Translations under genes and position numbers: made by a program
The notes under the pieces: model-generated
What the model saw: only the letters and a program-made list of their open reading frames with translations
Databases searched by the model: none
What the model was told of the DNA's origin: nothing
Part shown: positions 17,099 through 27,273 of the stretch, in pieces
Layout of the letters: each line of letters opens with the position of its first letter
Numbering within the stretch: position 1 is the first letter of the stretch
Source of the DNA: Bacillota bacterium
Lineage (GTDB): Bacteria > Bacillota > Desulfotomaculia > Desulfotomaculales > Desulfallaceae
Length of the DNA: 64,000 nt
Direction: 5' to 3'
NCBI GenBank assembly: GCA_023439185.1
Contig: JAEXOR010000059.1
Span: 1 to 64,000, forward strand

Positions 17099-18532
17099 AT
17101 GAGAATTTCAGAAGTGATTCCGGAAGTTAAAGCAGCTTTTAATTCCTGGGGCCGGTCCAGCTTGGCCCTTGCCTTGCTGTTTGCCTGGATATTGATTTAC
17201 CCGATGCATGGAATTTTGCTGCAGGGAGTTTTTGGTTCCAATGCTTACCTTTTGGGACACATATTCTCGGCCAGCGAAGGTCTGGGACTGATTGCATCCG
17301 GTTTTTTACCCCCTGGTATAATTCGGAGCAAAGCATGCATCAAAGCCGCCGGGTTCATGATTTTTGTTTTTACAATTCTCTGGTCGGTGATACCGCAAAA
17401 CGGCCTGATTGAGTATCTAATCTGCGTCCTGCTGGGTTTCAGTTCCGCCTTTCTGGTACTCGCCTGGGCTTCCGGTTTTACCGGCAATAAAGAACCGGAG
17501 CTGACCCTGGGAGCGGCAATGGCCCTGACCAATGTTCTGCTTGGCTTGACCGGATTCGCTTATAATATTCTCCAGAACTGGTTCATATTTGCCGCCATAC
17601 TGATCGGACTGGTACCCATTGTAAGCGCTTTGCAAATAACCCGGACAATACCCCCGGAAGAAGACCGCTCTATGCCGAAAGAAAAAAAGACAGCCGGGAC
17701 CGGATTCCACATCTTTCTGGGGGTGGTATCCCTGTCGGCTGTAGCATATTTTTCAGGCGGTTTTTGGTATCGGGCCGTGGTACCCGTTTTTTACTCAAAT
17801 TGGCCGGATCTGATCGGTATTGACTCCTTTATATATGCATCCGCCGTTTTTGGCCTGGCCCTTTACGCCAGGAAGAAGCCCTTTTACCGGATCGGCATCA
17901 TCAGCCTGAGTAGCCTTGGGATGGGGATGGCAATATCCATAATTGACTTTGAAATATCAGTTGCGTTGGTTTTATCCCTCACCTTTTTCGCTGCCGGCCT
18001 TGGAGCCATGGATCTGTTTTACTGGCTCACCCTGAATAAATTCTCCGCTTTCCTGGGCAGCCGGAAATCCTTCGGCTTTGGCCTGGGATTATCTCTCTTT
18101 TTTATCACGGCTCCCGGAATAGCCATGGATACAGGCGTTTTGAATCCGCTATTAAGCCCCATACCTTCTGTAATAGGCGCCTGTGTCTTGTTTTTGATTA
18201 GTCCCTTCCTGTTATTTTTGCTCCATCCCTTATCCACCAGTGCTCCCACGGGCGATGAAGGGCTAACTCTCACTCATGAGCCAACAGCCGCGAAAAAGAC
18301 GGACAGTCTGATGGAACCTCCACAGCCCGCCTTTTGGCACAGCCTCACGAGCAGCGAAAAAAAAGTGTACGAACTCATCCGCAAGGGCCGGACCGACATT
18401 GAAATATCAGCCAATCTGTATATCTCCCGTCACACTGTTAAATTCCACGTCAGAAACATATTGAGAAAAGCCGGGGCGCCCAACCGGAAGGAACTGCTGG
18501 CCCAACTGGTTAACAACCGCGATCAGAAGTAA
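17099..18532 (+). CDS. membrane-embedded LuxR-type regulator (paralogue)
   Basis: The 477-residue protein has the same plan as its divergent neighbour: about 12 hydrophobic segments to about residue 390, a short linker, then a LuxR HTH (LTSSEKKVYELIRKGRTDIE ... SRHTVKFHVRNILRKAG). The two are clearly related in layout but not near-identical, so this is an old duplication or paired acquisition. The start ATG at 17099 lacks a recognisable Shine-Dalgarno sequence. Its own promoter is not obvious. It is convergent with the RiPP transport gene ending at 18601. Confidence 0.88.
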   Translation: MRISEVIPEVKAAFNSWGRSSLALALLFAWILIYPMHGILLQGVFGSNAYLLGHIFSASEGLGLIASGFLPPGIIRSKACIKAAGFMIFVFTILWSVIPQNGLIEYLICVLLGFSSAFLVLAWASGFTGNKEPELTLGAAMALTNVLLGLTGFAYNILQNWFIFAAILIGLVPIVSALQITRTIPPEEDRSMPKEKKTAGTGFHIFLGVVSLSAVAYFSGGFWYRAVVPVFYSNWPDLIGIDSFIYASAVFGLALYARKKPFYRIGIISLSSLGMGMAISIIDFEISVALVLSLTFFAAGLGAMDLFYWLTLNKFSAFLGSRKSFGFGLGLSLFFITAPGIAMDTGVLNPLLSPIPSVIGACVLFLISPFLLFLLHPLSTSAPTGDEGLTLTHEPTAAKKTDSLMEPPQPAFWHSLTSSEKKVYELIRKGRTDIEISANLYISRHTVKFHVRNILRKAGAPNRKELLAQLVNNRDQK

Positions 18533-18600
18533 GACTGTCAGTTCCTCCCCTTAATGGTCCTTCACAATATTCCCCATTACATGCAAGGGCCAAATTTCCG

Positions 18601-21369
18601 TCAGGCCAGCTGCCGCCTGGCCAGCCCGGCAAACACGCCGTCCAGGCGCATTAGCTCCTCGTAAGACCCCTCTTCAATGATCCTGCCCCTGTCCAAAACG
18701 ATGATCCGGTGGCAGTTCATCACGGTGCTCAGCCGGTGGGCGATCACGATCCGGGTGGCCTTGAGGCTGTCCAGGCTCCGGCTGACTATAGCCTGGGTCC
18801 TGTTGTCCAGGGCGCTGGTGGCCTCGTCAAAGTAGATTATTTTCGGCTTGTTGACAATGGCCCGGGCAATCAGCAGCCGCTGCCGCTGACCGCCGGAAAG
18901 GGTGGCCGCCCCTTCGCTGACCACGGTGTGCATGCCCATGGGCATGGCCTTAATATCCTGGTCCAGCCCGGCCATTTCCGCCGCTTCCCGGGCGTCGGCC
19001 ATGGTCAGGTTGGGGTTTGAGCCCACGATATTGGTGAATATATCCCCGGCCAGCAGCTTGCCGTTTTGCAGCACCACCCCCAATTGGCGGCGCAGCGCGC
19101 GGACGTCCACTTTTTCAATGTCATGGCCGCTGTAGTAAACGCGGCCCGATGCCGGTTTCTCAAAACCCAGCATTACCCTGAACAATGTGGATTTACCGCT
19201 GCCCGAAGGCCCCACCAGCCCGATGTACTCCCCTTCTTTGATGTTCAGAGACACGTCGTTTAAGTTCAGCGGCCCGTCTTCCCGGTAACGGAAATTAAGA
19301 TGGCTGACTTCGATGGAGCCGGACAACTCCCCCGGGTCCACCTTGGCTTCGTCATACTCCGGTCTGGTCTCCAGTATCGGTTTGGCTTGCTCCAGCAGGG
19401 GAATAACCGTGTTGACGCTCATCAGCATTTGCGACAACACAATCATGGCCACTAAAAAGTTGGTAAAGGCGGCGTTGAAAGCGATAAACTGCCCCGGGGC
19501 CAGGCTTTGGGCCGAGGACGAGGCCACGGCATAGAAAACGGCCATGGCAGCGGCCACCGGGAAAACACTGTTCCAGGTCTCCAGCCAACTGCCGAAAATC
19601 TGTTTCTGGAAAGTTACCTTTCTCTGGCGGCTGAATTCTTTGGACCACTGGTAAAACGCCCTGCTTTCGGCGCCGGCCACGCGGAATTTGGCCACCCCGC
19701 CGTATAACTGCAGAACCAATCCGGAGATATTGTTGGTAATATCAACGGCCTGCCGCTCGAATCTGATCATGACCCGGCTCACGCAATACGTCACTACCAG
19801 GGCCACCGCCAGTAATCCGAGGGCCATCAGGGCCAGCCTGGCGTCATAGTAAAAAAGCAGGGCCAGGTTAAAGCTCGAAAAAACGCTGGTGAGGATTGTG
19901 GTAACGGTATTCTCCGATACCAGCATCCGGCTGCGGGCAATGGCCATGGCCCGCATGGCCAGTTCCCCGGAGGTGTACTGTCTGAAAAAGGGCGCCGGCA
20001 GGCTCAGGAGCCGGTCCCAGACCGCGGCTTGAATGGAGCCGTCTATTTTGCCCAGGATGCGCTGCATGGCAAAGGACCTGGTCAACTGGAAGATCATGGC
20101 CGCCACGGCGCTGGCCGCCAGGAAAAGGGCAATATGCAGCAACTGGACCTTTTCGCCCCCGGGAATAACGGTATCGAACACTATGCCGGTGGCCACGGGC
20201 GCCACCAAACCCATCAATCCGCCCAAAACACCCATCAGGGACACCATTACCAGATCCTGCCGCCAGCAGTTTTCCCGCCCGAATACCAGCAGATCGGCCA
20301 GCCGCAGCGGATGCTCCGGCAGGGGGCGGTAAAAGGTGAAGGCAAAGGGCTTGACCCGGCGGGCCGTTTCCGAATCGGCCCGGAATATCGTTTGACCGGC
20401 CGGGTCATGGATTTCATAACATTCCGGAGACAGGGGCACCAGCGCCACCGGCCGGCCGTCTTCCTCCATGAAGGCCAGCAGGGGACCGTTGTCCTGCTCC
20501 CACCACCGGTCCTTCAAAAGCACCTGCCGGACCCGGATACGGACCGCGCCGGCGATATCCCCCAGCGGGTTCTTTGCGTTAGCCCTTTTATGTTCCGGCG
20601 GCGGGACTATTTTAATTTTCATCGCCCGGCCCACCAGCCGGCAGGCCTCCAGCAGGGGGTCGCCAAAGGAATTCTCTCCCGCCCCGGTGGCGGATTCGGG
20701 CTGCACCGAGGTCAGCAGCCGGTTTAAGGCGCTTTTCATTAACCGCCGGTCATGGCCCAGCTTGTCCCGGAAGCGCCGGCGATCCTTTTGTTCCTTCTCC
20801 CGCCGCCTGTCCAGGGCTGTTTGCATGAACCGAGCGTGGTATTCGTCCAGGTTAAGGGGCGGCGCCGGGGCATCATCGCCAGCACCGGCGCCGGCTTCAG
20901 CATCAGCGCCGGCAACCGCAAAAGCGCCGCCGGACCAGATAACGCCGGACAGCCCGGCCGCGCCGGTACAAGACGCCAGAGCGGCGGTCCACCTGCTCAC
21001 GGCTGCGGTTAAAACTTCCCTTTGTTCCGGTTCGGCGGCCGCCGCCAAAAATTCAGTCCGGCCAAGCTGCAGCAGTCCGGCGCCGGTAAGGCCCGCAACC
21101 AGTACCCCCAACCGCCGTTCTTCCCCCGCGGGCCGGATGCCCATCAGCAGGTCGCCCGGCCCGGCTTCAAAGAGAAAGTCCCGGGCTCCCGCCGCCCGGC
21201 CGTCTTCAACCGGAACAGTAAACACGGATACCTTGCCCCGGGCCACCATCCAAAGCCGCTCCGGATCGGTCATCAGAAGGGGCTGGTTTCCCTCCACGGG
21301 TATGGATTTACCTGCTTTTTGAAACACGTCCGGAACAGTCACAAACTCACTTCCCACTTTAAGTTTCAC
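18601..21369 (-). CDS. NHLM-type bacteriocin ABC transporter, second subunit
   Basis: The 922 residues match the layout of the NHLM_micro_ABC2 family: a long N-terminal region with no C39 peptidase, about six membrane helices (about 380-670) and an ATPase domain (Walker A GPSGSGKSTLF, signature LSGGQRQRL, Walker B IIYFDEATSALD). The N-terminal 130 residues look like a cyclic-nucleotide-binding or jelly-roll fold, usual for this family. Together with the peptidase-containing transporter upstream it should form a heterodimeric peptide exporter in the membrane. It is the last gene of the RiPP operon, 31 bp after its partner. Confidence 0.92.
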   Translation of the reverse strand: MKLKVGSEFVTVPDVFQKAGKSIPVEGNQPLLMTDPERLWMVARGKVSVFTVPVEDGRAAGARDFLFEAGPGDLLMGIRPAGEERRLGVLVAGLTGAGLLQLGRTEFLAAAAEPEQREVLTAAVSRWTAALASCTGAAGLSGVIWSGGAFAVAGADAEAGAGAGDDAPAPPLNLDEYHARFMQTALDRRREKEQKDRRRFRDKLGHDRRLMKSALNRLLTSVQPESATGAGENSFGDPLLEACRLVGRAMKIKIVPPPEHKRANAKNPLGDIAGAVRIRVRQVLLKDRWWEQDNGPLLAFMEEDGRPVALVPLSPECYEIHDPAGQTIFRADSETARRVKPFAFTFYRPLPEHPLRLADLLVFGRENCWRQDLVMVSLMGVLGGLMGLVAPVATGIVFDTVIPGGEKVQLLHIALFLAASAVAAMIFQLTRSFAMQRILGKIDGSIQAAVWDRLLSLPAPFFRQYTSGELAMRAMAIARSRMLVSENTVTTILTSVFSSFNLALLFYYDARLALMALGLLAVALVVTYCVSRVMIRFERQAVDITNNISGLVLQLYGGVAKFRVAGAESRAFYQWSKEFSRQRKVTFQKQIFGSWLETWNSVFPVAAAMAVFYAVASSSAQSLAPGQFIAFNAAFTNFLVAMIVLSQMLMSVNTVIPLLEQAKPILETRPEYDEAKVDPGELSGSIEVSHLNFRYREDGPLNLNDVSLNIKEGEYIGLVGPSGSGKSTLFRVMLGFEKPASGRVYYSGHDIEKVDVRALRRQLGVVLQNGKLLAGDIFTNIVGSNPNLTMADAREAAEMAGLDQDIKAMPMGMHTVVSEGAATLSGGQRQRLLIARAIVNKPKIIYFDEATSALDNRTQAIVSRSLDSLKATRIVIAHRLSTVMNCHRIIVLDRGRIIEEGSYEELMRLDGVFAGLARRQLA

Positions 21370-21400
21370 TCTAAAGATAGGCGCAGTTTTTCAACAGCCG

Positions 21401-23572
21401 CTAGGCTGTGCTGATCAGGTCGGCATAATATCCGCCGTCTTTCATCAATTCCTCATGGCTGCCGCGCTGCACGATTTTACCTTTATCCAGGACGATAATC
21501 TCGTCGCAGTCCCGGATGGTGCTGAGGCGGTGGGCCACGATAATACAGGTGCAGCCCCGGCGCCTGATGCTCTCATCCACCAGTTTCTCGGTCAGGGGGT
21601 CCAGGGCGCTGGTGGCCTCGTCCATCACCAGAATGGACGGGTTGCCTGCCAGGGCCCGGGCGATTTCCAGCCGCTGCCTCTGCCCGCCGCTGAAATTGCC
21701 GCCCCCCTCGTCCAGCATGCTGTCGTAACCGCCGGGCCGGGCGGTGATATCGTCGTGGATGCAGGCGTCCTTGGCCGCCCGGATCATGTCCAACTCAGAA
21801 ATTGTTTCATCCCAGAGGGTGATATTTTCTCGGATCGTGCCCCGGAACATGGAAATGTCCTGGTCCACCATGGCCAGCGAACCGGTAAGCGCCACCCGGG
21901 AGATCCCGGACCTGGCGCGCCCATCGAACAGGATCTCCCCGGACCAGTGCCGATACAGCCCGGTAACTATTTTGGCCACCGTGGACTTGCCGCTCCCCGA
22001 GCCCCCCACCAGGGCCACCCGCTGCCCCGGCCGCAAGGCCAGGCTGAAATCCTCAATCAGGGGCGGCTCCAGCGGGCTGTAGCCAAAGCTTACATTGCGC
22101 AGTTCCACATATCCGTCCAGTTTCCGGTGCGTTGCCGCGGCGTCGTCCTCCGGCTCGTCCGTCCGGGCTTGCCGGTCAACCGGGTACTTCAGCACATCGT
22201 CCAACCGGTTCATGTCGGCCTCTATTTCCTGCAGTTGCCCGCCCAGCCCCACCAGCCCGACCACGGGGTTCATAAAGCTGGCCATCAGGCTCTGGAAAGC
22301 CACCAGCCCGCCAATGGTCATGTCGCCCTTTAATATGATCAAGCCGCCCAGGACCAGCACCACCGCGTTGGTCATTGCCGAAAGGAACCCCGGTATGGCC
22401 GACAGGTACTGGTTGGTAACGCCGATTTGTTGTTCCGTGTTTAGCGCCCTGGCCTGAAACCCGGACCATTTGGCGAAAAAATCCGATTCCGCCCCGGTGG
22501 CCTTCAGGGTTTCAATTACCTGCAGCCCCGACATGGCCGTGCCCATCATCTTTCCCCGGTCCATCTGGAGCCTCCGGCTCAGGTCCACCCTCTTTTCGGA
22601 CACATAACGCAGGTACAATACGTTTCCGGCGGCCACCACCGCACCCACCAGCGACAGCGACAGGCTGTACTGCACCATGAGCACGAAGTAAAAAACAACC
22701 ATCACCAGGTTCAGGGCATTGACGGCCAACTGGCCGGACAGCAGCACCGCCACTTTGTCGTTGCTTTGCATGCGGGAACTGATATCGCCCGCGTAACGCT
22801 GGCTGAAGAACTCCACCGGCAGGCGGAGCACGTGCCACATGAACTGCCCCGAGGTGGACAGGGCAATTTTGGTTTGCAACCTCAACAGGTAATACTTTTG
22901 CATCCAGGTTAAAAGACCCCGCAGCAGTGCCGTCAGGCCCATGCCCAGCAGGAGGGGGGCCAGCCAGGATTGTTTGCCGGCCAGCAATATGTCGTCGACA
23001 AATATCTTGGAAAAAATGGGTATCAGCAGCCCGGGAACCACCAGGGCCAATCCCACCAGAATAACGTAGGTAAGGGCAATTTCCGAACCTTTTAACCGTT
23101 TCTTCAGGCCGCTGATGATGTTGGGTTTTTCTCCTCCGGGCACAAAATCCGCACCGGGCTTGAAGGCCAGGACCACCCCGGTGAAGGATTGGTCGAATTC
23201 GGCCTCCGTTACCGTCCTCGGTCCCATGGCCGGGTCGTTCAGCAGCGCCTGCCCGTTTTGAAATCCTTCCAGCACCAGGAAATGGTTGAAATTCCAGTGG
23301 ATCATCACAGGCAACTGCATTTCTTTAACCGCTTCGGGTTCTTTCCGGAAACCCTTGGCCTCCAGCCCGTATGTCCTGGCCGCCTTCAATATATTGCTGG
23401 CCTTGCTGCCGTCGCGGGAAACACCGCAGGCCAGGCGCAGCTCTTCCAGGGGCACAAACCTGCCCCAGTAGCCCAGGAGCATGGCCAGGGAAGCGGCCCC
23501 GCACTCCACCGCCTCCATTTGCAGCACGGTGGGGACCCTCTGTTTTTTAGGTTTTACCCGCATCAGCAACAA
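21401..23572 (-). CDS. NHLM-type peptidase-containing ABC transporter
   Basis: The 723 residues carry an N-terminal C39 peptidase (Cys in MEAVECGAASLAMLLGYWG, His in HWNFNHFLV, Asp in LLNDPAMG). Membrane helices lie at about 165-440, with an ATPase domain after about 490 (GGSGSGKSTVAK, FSGGQRQRLEIARAL, VMDEATSALD). C39 peptidases cut after the double glycine of leader peptides during export. The three precursors in this operon all have such a site (VAGG). The family is NHLM_micro_ABC1, and all catalytic residues appear present. Confidence 0.95.
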   Translation of the reverse strand: MLLMRVKPKKQRVPTVLQMEAVECGAASLAMLLGYWGRFVPLEELRLACGVSRDGSKASNILKAARTYGLEAKGFRKEPEAVKEMQLPVMIHWNFNHFLVLEGFQNGQALLNDPAMGPRTVTEAEFDQSFTGVVLAFKPGADFVPGGEKPNIISGLKKRLKGSEIALTYVILVGLALVVPGLLIPIFSKIFVDDILLAGKQSWLAPLLLGMGLTALLRGLLTWMQKYYLLRLQTKIALSTSGQFMWHVLRLPVEFFSQRYAGDISSRMQSNDKVAVLLSGQLAVNALNLVMVVFYFVLMVQYSLSLSLVGAVVAAGNVLYLRYVSEKRVDLSRRLQMDRGKMMGTAMSGLQVIETLKATGAESDFFAKWSGFQARALNTEQQIGVTNQYLSAIPGFLSAMTNAVVLVLGGLIILKGDMTIGGLVAFQSLMASFMNPVVGLVGLGGQLQEIEADMNRLDDVLKYPVDRQARTDEPEDDAAATHRKLDGYVELRNVSFGYSPLEPPLIEDFSLALRPGQRVALVGGSGSGKSTVAKIVTGLYRHWSGEILFDGRARSGISRVALTGSLAMVDQDISMFRGTIRENITLWDETISELDMIRAAKDACIHDDITARPGGYDSMLDEGGGNFSGGQRQRLEIARALAGNPSILVMDEATSALDPLTEKLVDESIRRRGCTCIIVAHRLSTIRDCDEIIVLDKGKIVQRGSHEELMKDGGYYADLISTA

Positions 23573-23591
23573 ACCCCCGTCCGCCCGTCAA

Positions 23592-25001
23592 TCAATCAGC
23601 CGAAAACGTTTTTTTGATCATCGGTATCACCATGCCGATGGGCCTCATTTCACTTACCGCCACGGTGCCGCCGCAAAGGGTGCCGCTGTTGATTTTCACC
23701 GGCGGCCCTTTGGACGACGACCACTTGTAACCGCTTGCGGTGCTTTCGTCCGCAACCACGTCAATGCGCACCTCCAGGGGGGCGCCGCCGCCGGACAGCC
23801 TGGACGCCAGTTCCTCGCTGCCCAGGGTATTCATCATCCCCCGGGCGGTGGCGGGATACTCGGAAACCGAAACCACCCGGCCCAGCATAAATCCGTACTC
23901 TTCTTTTTTAACGGTGCTGGGGCTGATTTGGGCTTCCATGCCGGGCATGATGTTTTTACCCTCTTCCGCCCGGACATACAGGAGCACTTCCAGTTTGACC
24001 GTGTTGCCCATGCGCTCCATGCTGACCAGGTTCGCGCCGGGCTGGATGATGTCGCCTTTTTTGGCCTGCACCTCCAGCACCCGGCCGTCCACCCGCGAGG
24101 TTACTTCCATATTTTGATTCAGCTCGTCCTGCAGCTTGCTGATTCTATTTTCTGTTTCGGCTATTTTCATGGCCCTGGTGGTGTCAAACTGCTCCTCAAG
24201 GAGCTGTACGTTAAGCTGCGCCTGCTGCAGGTTCGCCTTATAGGTGATCACCGTTTCCTGCCATTCCCCCGCCGACAGCTTGGCCAGCTCCTCCGCCGCC
24301 GCGCGGGTCCCCAGGCGGGCCAGCTCCAGGTCCTTTTGGGCATTGGTCAGTTCACTTTCCGCCACCGCGCCGGCGGCGTACAAAACATTAAGCTTATCCA
24401 CGTAGTTCTGAATATTCTTTTCGTTGATCCCGGCCTGCTCCAGGTTGATCTCCGCCCTTTGGACTTCATGCCGCAACCCGGATACAGCGCTGTTATAGTT
24501 GGCCTCCTCGTAGGGCAAAGTTGACCTGGCTTCTTTTATCTGCCTGAGCAGGCTGTATAGCTCGGACAATTCCAGGCCCGGGTTTTCTATTTGTTCCGGA
24601 TCTTTTTTGCCGGGGTCCGTTCCCGATAATTCAAGTTTGTTCAAGTGCTCCAGCACAATCTTCAGGTCGTTAATCTGCTCCACCAGCTCCGGCTGATCCA
24701 CCCGGGCCACCACGTGGCCCCTTTTGACCAGGTCGCCCACCGCCACGCTGACATCGGAAATCTGACCGCCCGAGGTATGGGTTATATTGTAGACACCATA
24801 GCTTTTGATGATCATGCCCTGTCCCGCCACCTTGGTGGGTACGCTGCCGAAAATGCCCCATAGCAAAGACGCGGCCAGGACGCAGCCGACGGCCAGCAGG
24901 GCGAACCAGGCCCGGGGCGTGGTCACCGTAAACATTTGGTCCAACTGCTCCGGAGACGACAGTCTCTCCAGGGACACCTTGCGGAAAATTCCATTACTCA
25001 A
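23592..25001 (-). CDS. HlyD-like secretion protein of NHLM bacteriocin system
   Basis: The 469-residue product has one N-terminal membrane helix (about 33-52), a barrel-sandwich half (GQGMIIKSYGVYNITHTSGG), a long helical coiled-coil region (about 105-270), the second half of the lipoyl-like domain and a beta-barrel. This is the periplasmic-adaptor fold used with C39 exporters, and it matches the NHLM_micro_HlyD family. In a Gram-positive host it would extend from the membrane into the wall. It overlaps the symporter gene upstream by 4 bp (ATGA) and lies 19 bp before the ABC1 gene. Confidence 0.92.
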   Translation of the reverse strand: MSNGIFRKVSLERLSSPEQLDQMFTVTTPRAWFALLAVGCVLAASLLWGIFGSVPTKVAGQGMIIKSYGVYNITHTSGGQISDVSVAVGDLVKRGHVVARVDQPELVEQINDLKIVLEHLNKLELSGTDPGKKDPEQIENPGLELSELYSLLRQIKEARSTLPYEEANYNSAVSGLRHEVQRAEINLEQAGINEKNIQNYVDKLNVLYAAGAVAESELTNAQKDLELARLGTRAAAEELAKLSAGEWQETVITYKANLQQAQLNVQLLEEQFDTTRAMKIAETENRISKLQDELNQNMEVTSRVDGRVLEVQAKKGDIIQPGANLVSMERMGNTVKLEVLLYVRAEEGKNIMPGMEAQISPSTVKKEEYGFMLGRVVSVSEYPATARGMMNTLGSEELASRLSGGGAPLEVRIDVVADESTASGYKWSSSKGPPVKINSGTLCGGTVAVSEMRPIGMVIPMIKKTFSAD

Positions 25002-26332
25002 GGGCGCACTTCCTCTCTAAAACACCCGGTTTGCACCGGGGCCGACACGGGAGCTTCCGTCTTACCCTTCCCGCTGCCGGCAATAAGCACAGCGGCGGCG
25101 CAGGTCAAGTGAACATTAACGATGGTCAGGATGGGATCGATGATGGCGTTTATGGCCAGCAGCAGCACAATCGCCGCCCCGGCGGGCAAGCCCAGGGGGG
25201 TCAGTACAATCGCCACCATGGGCAGCGCCGCCACGCCGGGAGCCCCGGCCCCGGCAACGGCAGCCAGGATAGAAACCAGCAGGATCAAAAAGTACCCGTC
25301 GACACCCAGGGACAAATTATATAGCTGGGCCATAAATACCGCGCCGGCGGCAAATACCATCACCATGCTGTACCGGCAGATGACAATGCTCAGCGGCACC
25401 ACCAGGTTAATCAGATCATGAGCCAGACCGAACCGGTCTCTTAATGCTTCAAAAACAGAGGGCATGGCGGCATAGCTGTTGCGGGTGCCGAAGGCTATCA
25501 GCAGCGGTTCCTTGAGCTCCCTGAAGGTTAGCGGCCAGGGTTTGGCCGTTACGGCGGAAATCAGCGCCGACCCCGCCAGGACCAGCGCCAGGCCGGTAAT
25601 ATGTATGATCACCACAAATTTGATCATGGCGATTAAAATTTCCATGCCGGTTTGAGCAACCTGGCCGGCCAGCATGCAGAACAAGCCCGGAGGCAGCGCG
25701 TACATGGCCAGGACGATAATCTTTTCAAAGGCTTTAAAGATTACCTCGGTGAAGTCCAGCAGTTGATCCGCCTTTTTCAAGGGCAATATGCCCAGAGTCA
25801 GCCCCAGAATGACGGAGAAAAACAATATCTGCAGGTTTTTTCCTTCGTACAGGGCGCTGAAAATGTTGGCCGGAACGAGCATCTGCAAAAGCTCTTGCAG
25901 CCCGAAACTTTCCCGTACGCCGGTATCCGCGCCGGGATTGTCCTGCTCATGTTGAATCAGCACCGCACCCAACCCGTCCAGGGAGCGGTCGTCCAACTGC
26001 CCGGGCTTGCCGGCCACCGCCGCCAGCATGCTGACGGAGCTTGTAATCAACAATCCCAACAGGAAAACGACCATGATGCGTTTTAATAAATTACCGACCT
26101 CCCTGGTCCGGAACAGCCGGCCGAAGCTGGTGACAACGGCCGTAATCATGATCGGAATTACGCACATGCTTAAAAAAGACAGGTAGGCGTCACCCAGGGG
26201 CGCCAGTTTAAAGGCCAGGTCCCGGTTAAATACTCCAACGGCCATACCGGCGGCCATGGCCAGCATAATCACCCATGGGTTTTTCAAAATCTGCCAACCG
26301 GCGGCTGAACCCCGGACCTCTGTTTGCTTCAT
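24998..26332 (-). CDS. dicarboxylate/amino-acid:cation symporter
   Basis: The 444 residues form a DAACS-family transporter (GltP/GltT/DctA type) with about eight hydrophobic segments. The family signature region is visible: a Ser-rich motif replaced here by FGTRNSYAAMPSVFEAL, and a late helix with GAGAPGVAALPMVAIVLTPLG. Such proteins import glutamate, aspartate, serine or C4-dicarboxylates with Na+ or H+. It overlaps the genes on both sides by 4 bp, so it is an integral member of the RiPP operon. Its purpose there is unclear; it might supply substrate or recover peptide breakdown products. Confidence 0.9.
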   Translation of the reverse strand: MKQTEVRGSAAGWQILKNPWVIMLAMAAGMAVGVFNRDLAFKLAPLGDAYLSFLSMCVIPIMITAVVTSFGRLFRTREVGNLLKRIMVVFLLGLLITSSVSMLAAVAGKPGQLDDRSLDGLGAVLIQHEQDNPGADTGVRESFGLQELLQMLVPANIFSALYEGKNLQILFFSVILGLTLGILPLKKADQLLDFTEVIFKAFEKIIVLAMYALPPGLFCMLAGQVAQTGMEILIAMIKFVVIIHITGLALVLAGSALISAVTAKPWPLTFRELKEPLLIAFGTRNSYAAMPSVFEALRDRFGLAHDLINLVVPLSIVICRYSMVMVFAAGAVFMAQLYNLSLGVDGYFLILLVSILAAVAGAGAPGVAALPMVAIVLTPLGLPAGAAIVLLLAINAIIDPILTIVNVHLTCAAAVLIAGSGKGKTEAPVSAPVQTGCFREEVRP

Positions 26333-27273
26333 TTGCTCCCTCCGCTGAATTCGTCCAGTTGCTGTTCAATCCGCAGCTCCTGTTTCATCAAATCGAGGTA
26401 CAGGTTCAGCCAGGCCAGCAACTGCCCGTCCGCCGGCGCCACCGCCATGGCGATGGGATCCACACGGTCCTTGAGCACAAACAATTTGGTATATAAAGAA
26501 AGCTTGGGATTTTTGTTGATTTCGTTTTGCAGCTCGAACTGGTCATAAAAGGCGGCCGGCACTTCCCCGTCCCGGACGGCCGCCAGCAGTTCCTCCATCT
26601 GGGTGAAGGATTTGATTTCAGACCTGGGGAACAGAATTTTGCCGTACTCTTCGTAAGAAGTGGCCGCCCGCACCCCCACGGGCAGTGCGGAATTAACCAC
26701 CAGTTCCAGGGGTTCCCGGTCCGGTTGTTTTGCTTCCAGCGCCGTCAGGGCCAGCCTGTTTACCAGCAGGGCCTGGTTGAAAACCACATAGGGCTGGGTA
26801 TAACGGACCTTTTTTGCCCGGGAAAGGGTCACGCTCAATTTGGAAATGGCTATATCGGCCTGCCCGGCGGCCACCCGGTCCACCACTTCGTCAAAGGATT
26901 GGGACTGGCGATCAAAAACCACGTCCACTTCCAGCCACCCGGCTATATCCCGGGCCAGCTCCACATCGATCCCCGCCAGCTCCCCCCGGTCGCCGACATA
27001 GAAAAAGGGCGGACGGTCCTGGCTGAACATGGCCACCGTGAGGCGGCCTCTTTCTTTGATCCGCCGGATATCCGGCGCCAGCAGGGAAAGTTCCTTTCCC
27101 GCCGGTTCTGCCGGAGCCGGCGGCTGCACGGCGGTCTGCAGCGAAACCTCTTCCGCTGCGGCAAGGTTTTCTTTATCCGCCGGGGCTGCGTCCCGGCCGC
27201 ACCCGGCGGTGGCGGCGCACAGCAAAAGAACGATGGAGATAAGAAACAAACGGGCCAATCCGGCTTTTAACAT
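26329..27273 (-). CDS. amino-acid-type solute-binding lipoprotein (SBP family 3)
   Basis: The 314-residue protein has a lipoprotein signal (LLLCAATAGC) and an SBP_bac_3 fold (RIKERGRLTVAMFSQDRPPF ... GIDVELARDIAGWL ... DVVFDRQSQSFDEVVDRVAAGQADIAIS). Family members bind polar amino acids outside the cell and normally work with an ABC permease, but no permease gene is nearby. It overlaps the symporter gene by 4 bp and the preceding binding protein by 1 bp. A role as a sensor, a peptide trap for self-protection, or a helper of the symporter are all possible. Confidence 0.9.
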   Translation of the reverse strand: MLKAGLARLFLISIVLLLCAATAGCGRDAAPADKENLAAAEEVSLQTAVQPPAPAEPAGKELSLLAPDIRRIKERGRLTVAMFSQDRPPFFYVGDRGELAGIDVELARDIAGWLEVDVVFDRQSQSFDEVVDRVAAGQADIAISKLSVTLSRAKKVRYTQPYVVFNQALLVNRLALTALEAKQPDREPLELVVNSALPVGVRAATSYEEYGKILFPRSEIKSFTQMEELLAAVRDGEVPAAFYDQFELQNEINKNPKLSLYTKLFVLKDRVDPIAMAVAPADGQLLAWLNLYLDLMKQELRIEQQLDEFSGGSK